Shown here piece after piece: positions 1 to 5,020 of a DNA stretch of 5,024 nucleotides. The DNA is from JAYEJW01 sp034716535 (GTDB taxonomy: Bacteria > Pseudomonadota > Gammaproteobacteria > Chromatiales > Chromatiaceae). Under the pieces are notes generated by a model that saw nothing but the letters and a program-made list of their open reading frames with translations, was not told the DNA's origin and made no database searches. The position numbers and the translations under genes are program-made. The stretch lies in NCBI GenBank assembly GCA_034716535.1, contig JAYEJW010000642.1, positions 1-5,024 of the forward strand, read 5' to 3'. The number at the start of each line of letters is the position of its first letter. Within the stretch, counting starts at the first letter, position 1.

Positions 1-54
1 CAAAAAATCAACAAGTTGCGAGATATCCTGTCCCTATTGAACGAGTTTCCATGA
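1..54 (+). CDS. Possible C-terminal end of a rightward gene cut by the window edge
   Basis: Frame 1 is open from the first base to a TGA at 52-54 and encodes 17 residues ending in LLNEFP. The peptide has leucine or isoleucine at helix-like spacing (I3, L6, I9, L10, L12, L13), which suits the last helix of a protein. The other two forward frames give less protein-like sequence. The region is AT-rich, unlike the rest of the window. No function can be given from so short a tail, and chance openness over 17 codons is quite possible. An inverted repeat overlapping the stop codon (46-72) gives weak extra support for a gene end here. Confidence 0.3.
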   Translation, partial: QKINKLRDILSLLNEFP

Positions 55-72
55 AATCTTTAATCATGGGGA
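46..72 (+). terminator. Inverted repeat over the stop of the partial left-edge gene, weak terminator candidate
   Basis: CCATGA at 49-54 pairs with TCATGG at 64-69 around a 9-base loop. Bases 46-48 extend the stem against 70-72 with two G-T wobbles. It lies on the TGA that may end the left-edge gene. No T run follows, so an intrinsic terminator is doubtful. The AT-rich context also makes a chance inverted repeat more likely. Confidence 0.22.
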
Positions 73-155
73 CATATTGTAACAGGTTGTTTTGACGTGG
101 AAAAGTGACTTTCGATTCAGGCACTACCTACGTTTATTCTCGTGTTTTGGTCTAG

Positions 156-176
156 CTCGACATGCGAGATGTCGAG
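156..176. repeat. Perfect 8-base inverted repeat
   Basis: CTCGACAT at 156-163 is the exact reverse complement of ATGTCGAG at 169-176, with a 5-base loop GCGAG. A G-T wobble (155 with 177) could add a pair in RNA. There is no T run on either side, so it does not look like an intrinsic terminator. It could be a protein-binding dyad or a structured RNA element. It is in a region without a called gene. Confidence 0.5.
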
Positions 177-254
177 TGATCCTTCTCTGGCCGGAGCACC
201 AGGCTTGCTTCGTAGACCGAGCCTTGATCGCTTCGAACGGCAGCGATTTTCGCC

Positions 255-348
255 CGTGACCCGTGACTTGGGGCAACGCCGTTCGCGGTCGAATATACAC
301 ATCAGCGTAGAACATTTGAGACGCTTGTCACGTTTTTCAGGCGTCACG
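255..348. repeat. Cluster of CGTGAC / GTCACG words
   Basis: CGTGAC occurs at 255-260 and 262-267, seven bases apart. Its reverse complement GTCACG occurs at 327-332 and 343-348. A one-mismatch copy (CGTGAT) is at 370-375. The first pair therefore faces the second pair. A 6-base word on either strand is expected well under once in such a span, but the motif was picked after looking. These could be regulator half-sites or arms of a larger structure. I know of no regulator to assign. Confidence 0.35.
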
Positions 349-374
349 CATTGATATTTGTCAATGACGCGTGA
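344..374. repeat. Bulged 11-base inverted repeat
   Basis: TCACGC at 344-349 plus ATTGA at 350-354 is matched by TCAAT at 361-365 and GCGTGA at 369-374. The loop is TATTTG (355-360), and there is a 3-base bulge GAC at 366-368. An uninterrupted core CATTGA/TCAATG (349-354 and 361-366) is also available. It shares bases with the last GTCACG word of the neighbouring cluster. It could be an operator or an RNA hairpin. No T run follows on either strand. Confidence 0.4.
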
Positions 375-729
375 TCTTTGGCGGGGATTGAGGCGGTTCA
401 GCCGGGCAAAAGGGGGCTTAGTTTTCTGGGTATGATGGTGCGTCGGCAGGTTGAGGAAAGGGAGGGAGCGGAGGCTGCTCGCTGGACGGGTTATCGTGTC
501 AAATTCTTCGCACCATAGCGCTTAGCGCGCGGACGAGCTTGGCGTGGTCTGAAGGGGGTGATTTCAACTTACTGCCTGGAGACCGTTGCCGGATACAAGG
601 ATCTGTTCGGGACGCACTCTGGGAAAGCGGCTACACATCGAGTCCCATTCAGGCCGACGCACCGAAGGCGGGGTAGAACAGAAAAGGGATAAGGAAGACG
701 AATCCATCCCCTTTTCGATGCAGACGGAT

Positions 730-1035
730 TTACTTTCCTAAGCGTTCCACCAGGCGCTCCAGATCCTGGGCCAATGCATCCCAGACGCCCATGAGACCCG
801 ATTGCTCGATCTCGTGCTGCTGCCATTCCTCCGCGGCCTTCGCCTTCAGGTCATCGAGCTGCACGGCGTGTCTGTCCCTTTTCTCGGCAAGCTCGTCCAG
901 CTTCGTGCGGATCTGGGCATACTCCGGGAGATTCCCCGCGCCCTTGCGGGCGTGAGCAAGAAGCTCGTCCACGTGCTTGAGGCGGGATTCGTGCTCGAGG
1001 ATGTGCTGTTCGACCATGCGGGCGATGTCGGTCAT
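730..1035 (-). CDS. Small helical, probably coiled-coil protein of unknown function (101 aa)
   Basis: I do not recognise this protein as a named family. It has 101 residues, is rich in Glu, Lys, Arg, Leu and Ala, and has no cysteine, signal peptide or membrane segment, so it is probably cytoplasmic. Three helical parts can be read. Residues 2-32 end in a Gly-rich turn (KGAG), residues 37-71 have heptad-like Leu/Ile spacing (LDELA, then LDDLK), and a C-terminal amphipathic helix runs over about 84-99 (VWDALAQDLERLVERL). The pattern suits an antiparallel helical bundle or a homodimer. The ATG at 1035 is chosen over an in-frame TTG at 1059 because AGGAG lies 6 bases upstream of it. It follows the exported-protein gene by 111 bases on the same strand. 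A real gene is likely; a function is not assignable. Confidence 0.72.
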   Translation of the reverse strand: MTDIARMVEQHILEHESRLKHVDELLAHARKGAGNLPEYAQIRTKLDELAEKRDRHAVQLDDLKAKAAEEWQQHEIEQSGLMGVWDALAQDLERLVERLGK

Positions 1036-1041
1036 GTCTCT

Positions 1042-1046
1042 CTCCT
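1042..1046 (-). promoter_or_regulatory. Ribosome binding site that fixes the start of the 101-residue protein
   Basis: On the minus strand the sequence reads AGGAG, then 6 bases, then ATG at 1035. The upstream in-frame TTG at 1059 would put this AGGAG inside the coding region. This supports the shorter protein. Confidence 0.7.
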
Positions 1047-1146
1047 CAGGGGCAATCAATACGATCAGGCCCCATTTTGCTTCAAAAGACGTCCTTCCGG
1101 GAAAGGGTTACGGTGTAAATACGGGCCGAAGGCGATCCTCAGTACC

Positions 1147-2127
1147 CTAGGGCGGTGAATCCGTTAGTGCCGTTTCGGGGTGCTCCGCCGCGTCCGATCG
1201 GAGCTGCCGCACTGGCCGGGCCTCGATCGTCAGACGCGGGTTGCACGGGTGGTCGTGCGCGTCCAGCACGACAGAGATATGGGGGGAGATTGGTTCGGCG
1301 TCCGCCAGTTCTCTCTCGAAATGCACCAGTTCGCCGCCACCGATTGCCAAGTCTAGCTGCATAGATTGGGTAGAGCCGGCCGAGTCCCGAGCCAAGCCGT
1401 AGAAGCCATGGCCGGAGATTGTGGTGATAGGGTCAGCGGGTTGATGCGTCCTGGCAAAAAAGTCCAGGCTCACTACCGCCCATTCCCGCTCTCGGCTGAG
1501 TACGTCGATTGGAACGAGTCCGAACCGCCCACGCATCGGAAGCGGACTTTCCAGGCCGCAATCACACGGATCGTCGCAGTCCTGCTGATAGGTGCTGCCT
1601 CGCCCCAGGCGGTAGGGGATGACTTCTTCAACGGGCACGGGTGCTGCGCTGACGCGGATAACCGTGTCGTGGCAATACATACCGTTCATTGAGACAGCGA
1701 TGTCGATTACACCATCGTTAGCGGCGGCTTGGACAAAGTCACTGAAGAAGTACTGAGGCTCGCCGCCGTCGATCGAGAGGTCTAGATCGAGTGCGTGCTC
1801 CACTGGCAAGCCGAAATTGGTGACCCGGTAAAAGCCCTCCCCGGTGATCCGAATCGGGTCAACATCGGTCTGCACTTTCCAGTTAACGTCGAACACCTCC
1901 CGGAAGTCGACGACATCGCCAATGATCGCCGGACCCATCACGAACGTGCCCGCGACGGGTTGTTGTTCCTGAATCGGACAGAGGCAGGGCGGAAAGCATC
2001 CCTCCTGGAAGGCCGCCTCGTCGTCGAGACGGAAAAGCGTTTCGCCCGGATCTTGCGGGTTGGCTGCGCAGACGGCGAGCGTCAACGACGTGACAACGAG
2101 TGTCGAAAGTTGTAGGGCGCGCGGCAT
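1147..2127 (-). CDS. Exported protein with two copies of a cysteine-containing domain, unknown function (326 aa)
   Basis: The N-terminus (residues 1-22) is a signal-peptide-like stretch: Arg3, then a hydrophobic core ending LAVCAA. It could be cut by signal peptidase I near Ala21/Ala22. A lipoprotein at Cys20 is less likely, because Val precedes that Cys. The rest is an internal duplication of about 135 residues (31-164 and 171-306). Both copies start with RL, then a C-x3-C-x-C motif (Cys44/48/50 and Cys184/188/190), then I-T/S-G-x-GFY (94-100 and 237-243), then LDL-x-I-x-GGE (115-123 and 258-266). Each has one later Cys (152 and 295) and ends in PV. Four Cys per copy suggests two disulfides per domain, in keeping with export. 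The predicted fold is beta-rich (inference). The last 20 residues are an acidic, Pro-containing tail with no sorting motif. I do not recognise a named family. Sampled lines are 52-58 percent GC, lower than in the reductase. Confidence 0.85.
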   Translation of the reverse strand: MPRALQLSTLVVTSLTLAVCAANPQDPGETLFRLDDEAAFQEGCFPPCLCPIQEQQPVAGTFVMGPAIIGDVVDFREVFDVNWKVQTDVDPIRITGEGFYRVTNFGLPVEHALDLDLSIDGGEPQYFFSDFVQAAANDGVIDIAVSMNGMYCHDTVIRVSAAPVPVEEVIPYRLGRGSTYQQDCDDPCDCGLESPLPMRGRFGLVPIDVLSREREWAVVSLDFFARTHQPADPITTISGHGFYGLARDSAGSTQSMQLDLAIGGGELVHFERELADAEPISPHISVVLDAHDHPCNPRLTIEARPVRQLRSDAAEHPETALTDSPP

Positions 2128-2135
2128 CTTGTGAC

Positions 2136-2142
2136 CCTCCTT
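2136..2142 (-). promoter_or_regulatory. Strong ribosome binding site of the exported-protein gene
   Basis: The minus strand reads AAGGAGG followed by 8 bases and ATG at 2127, a near-ideal match to the anti-Shine-Dalgarno sequence. This confirms the start codon and suggests efficient translation. Just upstream the strand reads TATAGT, which resembles a -10 box, but no -35 box stands at the right distance, so I do not call a promoter. Confidence 0.75.
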
Positions 2143-2206
2143 CCCCTACTATAAAAAGTAGTCAGAAATCTCTTGGAATCCTGGTCGAGGTGGCCGTTTC
2201 GCCCCC

Positions 2207-2236
2207 CTGGTGGGGCGGCGGGCGCCGCCGCACCGG
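2207..2236 (-). terminator. GC-rich hairpin between rtcB and the exported-protein gene, candidate terminator
   Basis: GGCGGC (2214-2219) pairs with GCCGCC (2224-2229) around a 4-base loop. After one mismatch, four more pairs (2209-2212 with 2231-2234) extend the stem. It lies about 37 bases past the rtcB stop. On the rtcB coding strand no T run follows, so it is not a standard intrinsic terminator. It may slow polymerase or protect the rtcB transcript 3' end. A chance hairpin in GC-rich DNA is possible. Confidence 0.35.
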
Positions 2237-2273
2237 TGGGATTCTCCCCGCTGTCGTCGCCGGAGCGCTACGC

Positions 2274-3704
2274 CTATCCCTTCACGCAAACGAGTGGCTC
2301 CAGCCGCGCCACCTTGCGGGCAAGGCCCGCGGCGTGGGCTGCCTCGACGACCGCGCACACGTCCTTATAGGCGCCGGGTGCCTCTTCGGCGACTCCGCGC
2401 AGGCTGGGGCTGCGGATGAGGATGCCGCGCCGGGCCAGCTCGTCGAGCACGGATCGTCCCTGCCAACGCCGTTTGGCGGCGTGCCGGCTCATGGCGCGGC
2501 CGGCTCCGTGACAGGCGGAGCTGAAGGCCTGGCGCTCGCTCTCCCTGGTGCCGGCCAGGATGTAGGACGCCGTGCCCATGGTGCCGCCGATCAGCACCGG
2601 CTGGCCTGCCGATCGCAGGGTCTCGGGGACGTCCGGGTGGCCGGGGCCGAAGGCGCGGGTGGCGCCCTTGCGGTGGATGAAGAGTCGCCGTTTCTTTCCT
2701 TCCACCTCGTGCTCTTCCACCTTGCAGGTGTTGTGGGAGACATCGTAGAGGAGGTCGATTCTTGCCTCGGGCAGGATGTCGGCAAAGGCCCGACGGGTCA
2801 GGTGGGTGAGGATCTGACGGTTGGCCAGCGCGCAGTTGATCCCGGCGCGCATGGCGCCGAGATAACTTCTCCCGACGGGGGAGTCGATGGGGGCGCAGGC
2901 GAGCTCCCGGTCCGGGAGCTTGATGCCGTGCTGGCCGGCGGCCAGGAGCATACGCTTGAGGAACTCGGTGCCGATCTGGTGCCCGAGCCCACGCGAGCCG
3001 CAGTGGATACTCACCACCGCGTCGCCCTCCGCGAGCCCATAGACGCGGGCGATCTCCGGGTCGAAGATCGCGGTCACGATCTGCACCTCCAGGTAGTGAT
3101 TGCCGGAGCCCAGGGTGCCCATCTCGTTCTGCTGGCGCTTCTTGGCCTTGTCCGAGACCTCGGAGGGATCGGCACCGGCCATGCAGCCCTGCTCCTCGAT
3201 GTGCTCGAGGTCTCGCGTCTCGCCGTAGCCTTGCTCGACGGCCCATCTGGCGCCGCCCGCGAGCATTTGGTCCATCTTGTGCGGCGAGAGGTGGATGTGA
3301 CCGGTGCTGCCGACGCCGGCGGGGATGCGGTAAGAAAGGGAATCGGCCAGGGCCTTCTGCACCGACAGGATGTCGTCGCGCTTGAGGCCGGTGTGCAGGG
3401 TCCGCACGCCGCAGGAGATGTCGAAGCCCACGCCGCCGGCGGAGACCACGCCCCCCTCGGCCGGGTCGAAGGCGGCAACGCCGCCGATGGGGAAGCCGTA
3501 GCCCCAGTGGGCGTCCGGCATGGCGTAGGAGGCGGCCACGATCCCCGGCAGCCGGGCCACGTTGGTCGCCTGCTCGTACACCTTGTCGTCCATGTCCCGG
3601 ATCAGGGGTTCGTCGGCGAAGATGACTGCCGGAACACGCATATCGCCCTGGCGGGGGATTCGCCAGGCGGTGCTCGAGAGGCGTTCGAGTCGGTTGATGT
3701 CCAC
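2274..3704 (-). CDS. rtcB: RtcB-family RNA-splicing ligase (476 aa)
   Basis: RtcB joins RNA ends carrying 2',3'-cyclic phosphate or 3'-phosphate to 5'-OH ends, using GTP and Mn2+, in tRNA splicing or RNA repair in the cytoplasm. The family signature is complete: a DAHWGYGFPIGGVAAF block (from residue 64), GGVGFDISCGVR (90-101), GSGNHYLEVQ (199-208), SIHCGSRGLG (232-241), DVSHNTCK (321-328) and CHGAGR (398-403). Counting from the GTG at 3704, Asp95, Cys98, Asn202, His203 and His234 carry the same numbers as the P. horikoshii active site. His324 and His399 match its His329 and the guanylylated His404. At 476 residues it is close to the archaeal protein (481) and longer than E. coli RtcB (408). 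The C-terminus (PLVCVKG) is intact. Bacteria with this long type often keep an archease gene nearby, but none is visible here, nor are rtcA or rtcR. A further in-frame GTG at 3734 lacks a ribosome binding site. The gene follows the reductase by 76 bases and may share its transcript. Confidence 0.96.
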   Translation of the reverse strand: MDINRLERLSSTAWRIPRQGDMRVPAVIFADEPLIRDMDDKVYEQATNVARLPGIVAASYAMPDAHWGYGFPIGGVAAFDPAEGGVVSAGGVGFDISCGVRTLHTGLKRDDILSVQKALADSLSYRIPAGVGSTGHIHLSPHKMDQMLAGGARWAVEQGYGETRDLEHIEEQGCMAGADPSEVSDKAKKRQQNEMGTLGSGNHYLEVQIVTAIFDPEIARVYGLAEGDAVVSIHCGSRGLGHQIGTEFLKRMLLAAGQHGIKLPDRELACAPIDSPVGRSYLGAMRAGINCALANRQILTHLTRRAFADILPEARIDLLYDVSHNTCKVEEHEVEGKKRRLFIHRKGATRAFGPGHPDVPETLRSAGQPVLIGGTMGTASYILAGTRESERQAFSSACHGAGRAMSRHAAKRRWQGRSVLDELARRGILIRSPSLRGVAEEAPGAYKDVCAVVEAAHAAGLARKVARLEPLVCVKG

Positions 3705-3711
3705 GGCGCTG

Positions 3712-3716
3712 CTCCT
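3712..3716 (-). promoter_or_regulatory. Ribosome binding site that fixes the rtcB start at GTG 3704
   Basis: The minus strand reads AGGAG, then 7 bases, then GTG-GAC-ATC-AAC. The other in-frame GTG at 3734 has no purine-rich site before it and adds ten residues (starting RLPADRSSA after the initiator) that look unlike the family. Residue numbers counted from 3704 match the P. horikoshii active site, an independent reason for this choice. Confidence 0.8.
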
Positions 3717-3780
3717 GTCAGCCGGGAGTCGCACCAGGCGTGGTCACGGCTCACACCTTCAAGTGTAGCTCCGTGCGGGG

Positions 3781-4812
3781 TCAGGAGCCGGCGGAGTCCG
3801 TCTTCGCCTTGCTGTCCGCCGCGTACTCGAAGGCATCGGAGAACATGTGATCAATGGTCAGGCCGTGGTCCTCGAAGGCCTTGCGGCCCGCTTCCACCAT
3901 CACCGGCGGCCCGCTCATGTAGACGTCGAAACCGCTCATGTCCGGGTGATCCGCGATCACTGCCTCGTGGACGAAACCGCTGCAGCCGGCCCAGTCCGCG
4001 TCGGGCTCCGAGAGCACCGGTGTGTAGCTGAAGTTGGCGTGCTCACGAGTCCACTGCTCCGGCAGATCCGGGAGGTACAGATCGCGCCCGGCGCGCGCGC
4101 CCCAATAGAGGTGCATCGGCCGCTCGATGCCGACATGGAACGCATGCTCGATCATGCCTTTGATGGGCGCGAAACCGGTTCCGCCGCCCATCAGGATCAT
4201 GGGCCGATCGGACTCTTCGCGGAGGAAAAAGGTACCCAGAGGTGCCTGGATGCGCAGGATCGTCCGCTCCTTCATGCTGTCGAAGACATAGTCGGTGAAC
4301 TCGCCGCCGGGGACATGGCGGACATGGAGCTCGACGTATTCGTCATCATGAGGCGCGTTGGCGATGGAGAACGCACGTTTGCGGCCATCGCGGAGCATGA
4401 AGTCGAGATACTGGCCGGCGAAGAACTGTAGTCGTTGGTTATCGGGTAGCTTGAGGTGGAGCCGGACGACGTCGTGGTTCAGCTGCTCCTTCTTGGCGAT
4501 GCGGCAGGGTAGGGTGCGTACCTCGATCTCCGCTACGGTCTCGACCTCGCGCACGCTTAGGATGATGTCACTGTCGGGGACAGCCTGGCATACCAGGCAG
4601 GTTTCGGCGGGCTGACCTTCGAGGGCCTCGGTCTTGCCGCTCGGGTAGGAAACGGTGCCTTGCTCCAGCGTTGCAGCGCAGGAACCGCACTGGCCGTTTC
4701 TGCAGCCGTAGGGCAGGCCGATGCCTTGGCGCAGCGCGGCCTCGAGCAGTGTCTCCCCGGTCTTCACCCCGAAATCGTGGCCGCCGGGTTCGGTTCGAAC
4801 GTTGAAACTCAT
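3781..4812 (-). CDS. NAD(P)H-dependent 2Fe-2S flavoprotein reductase, CDP-6-deoxyglucoseen reductase (AscD)-like or oxygenase-reductase type (343 aa)
   Basis: This is a soluble one-chain electron-transfer protein passing electrons from NAD(P)H through flavin to a 2Fe-2S cluster. Residues 1-90 are a plant-type ferredoxin domain with C-x4-C-x2-C-x29-C (Cys37, 42, 45, 75). Residues about 100-200 form the flavin-binding barrel, with the RAFSIAN motif (146-152) contacting flavin. Residues about 203-330 bind nicotinamide nucleotide: GGGTGFAPI (209-217), YWGAR (236-240) and MSGPP (299-303), ending in the DHMFSDAF segment (321-328) common in this family. Length and domain order match proteins often annotated as CDP-6-deoxy-delta-3,4-glucoseen reductase in proteobacteria, and also reductase components of aromatic and phenol oxygenases. 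No sugar gene or oxygenase is in the window, so the true partner is unknown and the AscD name should not be read literally. It is probably the first gene of a unit with rtcB. The ATG has AAGGAG 4 bases upstream. Confidence 0.93.
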   Translation of the reverse strand: MSFNVRTEPGGHDFGVKTGETLLEAALRQGIGLPYGCRNGQCGSCAATLEQGTVSYPSGKTEALEGQPAETCLVCQAVPDSDIILSVREVETVAEIEVRTLPCRIAKKEQLNHDVVRLHLKLPDNQRLQFFAGQYLDFMLRDGRKRAFSIANAPHDDEYVELHVRHVPGGEFTDYVFDSMKERTILRIQAPLGTFFLREESDRPMILMGGGTGFAPIKGMIEHAFHVGIERPMHLYWGARAGRDLYLPDLPEQWTREHANFSYTPVLSEPDADWAGCSGFVHEAVIADHPDMSGFDVYMSGPPVMVEAGRKAFEDHGLTIDHMFSDAFEYAADSKAKTDSAGS

Positions 4813-4815
4813 GAC

Positions 4816-4822
4816 TCTCCTT
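4816..4822 (-). promoter_or_regulatory. Ribosome binding site of the reductase
   Basis: The minus strand reads AAGGAGA followed by 3 bases and ATG at 4812. The match is strong and the spacing slightly short. The ferredoxin domain begins within a few residues of this ATG, so the start is secure. The upstream member of the repeated 10-mer TTGCGATCGG overlaps this site by two bases. Confidence 0.65.
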
Positions 4823-4896
4823 GCGATCGGAAAAAAATGAAAGCACCGGGGCTGATCAACCCTGGGGCATTAGAACCTATATGGTGTTGCGATCGG
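4821..4896. repeat. Two identical 10-mers upstream of the reductase
   Basis: TTGCGATCGG occurs at 4821-4830 and again at 4887-4896, in the same orientation and 66 bases apart start to start, about six helical turns. Each holds the palindrome CGATCG. One touches the ribosome binding site and the other lies near where a promoter would be expected. They could be paired operator sites. Chance recurrence in 200 bases is unlikely but not excluded, since CGATCG also occurs elsewhere in the window. Confidence 0.35.
4849..4862 (-). promoter_or_regulatory. Near-perfect dyad in the reductase leader, candidate operator or attenuator stem
   Basis: GGGCTGATCAACCC is a 14-base palindrome with one mismatched pair. 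On the minus strand RNA it reads GGGTTGATCAGCCC and can fold as a 5-pair stem (one U-G) with loop GATC. After 11 further bases a run of seven T follows (4837-4831), before the ribosome binding site. A -10-like TCTAAT lies just upstream (minus strand, 4874-4869), but no good -35 is present. The gap between stem and T run makes a standard terminator doubtful. Confidence 0.3.
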
Positions 4897-4979
4897 TTTG
4901 AACAACAGCCGGCCCCCTCATACTCCGACGGGGAGGTTTTGATGGACTCAGCGAGGCGAGAAGCGGTCAGCTGCTAGGC

Positions 4980-5020
4980 GCGCGGGCGCAGGACTAGCCG
5001 TAGCTAATTCAAGCCCGCGC
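4980..5020. repeat. GC-rich 8-base inverted repeat near the right edge
   Basis: GCGCGGGC at 4980-4987 pairs exactly with GCCCGCGC at 5013-5020. The 25-base spacer contains a small inner stem (TAGC ... GCTA). No T run follows on the minus strand, where GCGCGGGC... leads into the reductase leader. It may belong to the end of an upstream gene beyond the window, a structured leader, or chance in GC-rich DNA. It is too short for a tRNA and has no recognisable T-arm. Confidence 0.35.

Larger units (their letters stand above)
55..729. other. Long stretch without a convincing gene, AT-rich at its left end
   Basis: No frame on either strand gives a protein I would call. The open frames here are short, arginine- and serine-rich and lack good ribosome binding sites. 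Bases 1-120 are about 37 percent GC by direct count, against 70 percent in one sampled reductase line (4081-4140). The stretch holds a perfect 8-base hairpin (156-176), a bulged 11-base hairpin (344-374) and a cluster of CGTGAC words (255-348). Two tiny frames at 364-435 and 432-515 overlap as ATGATG, with no clear ribosome binding site. I see no CRISPR repeat, tRNA, rRNA or transposase. It may be an intergenic or decayed region next to acquired DNA. Confidence 0.5.

Noticed and set aside
76..104. A minus-strand promoter-like TACAAT with TTTTCC upstream
   Set aside because: The -35 match is poor (3 of 6), no gene follows inside the window, and such matches are common in AT-rich DNA.
142..354. 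A 70-codon plus-strand frame and overlapping minus-strand frames in the left region
   Set aside because: All are Arg/Ser-rich with no motif and no good ribosome binding site, and they overlap each other on both strands.
569..826. An 85-codon minus-strand frame overlapping the 101-residue gene
   Set aside because: It overlaps the end of a better-supported gene in another frame and has no domain-like pattern.
2100..4031. A 643-codon open frame on the plus strand opposite rtcB and part of the reductase
   Set aside because: It is the antisense shadow of two well-supported genes in high-GC DNA. Its Ala/Gly/Val/His-rich translation has no recognisable domain and its C-terminal part is low-complexity Arg/Ser/Pro.
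3847..4431. A 194-codon plus-strand frame opposite the reductase
   Set aside because: It lies entirely within the reductase gene, which has a complete set of cofactor motifs. The composition is typical of an antisense shadow.
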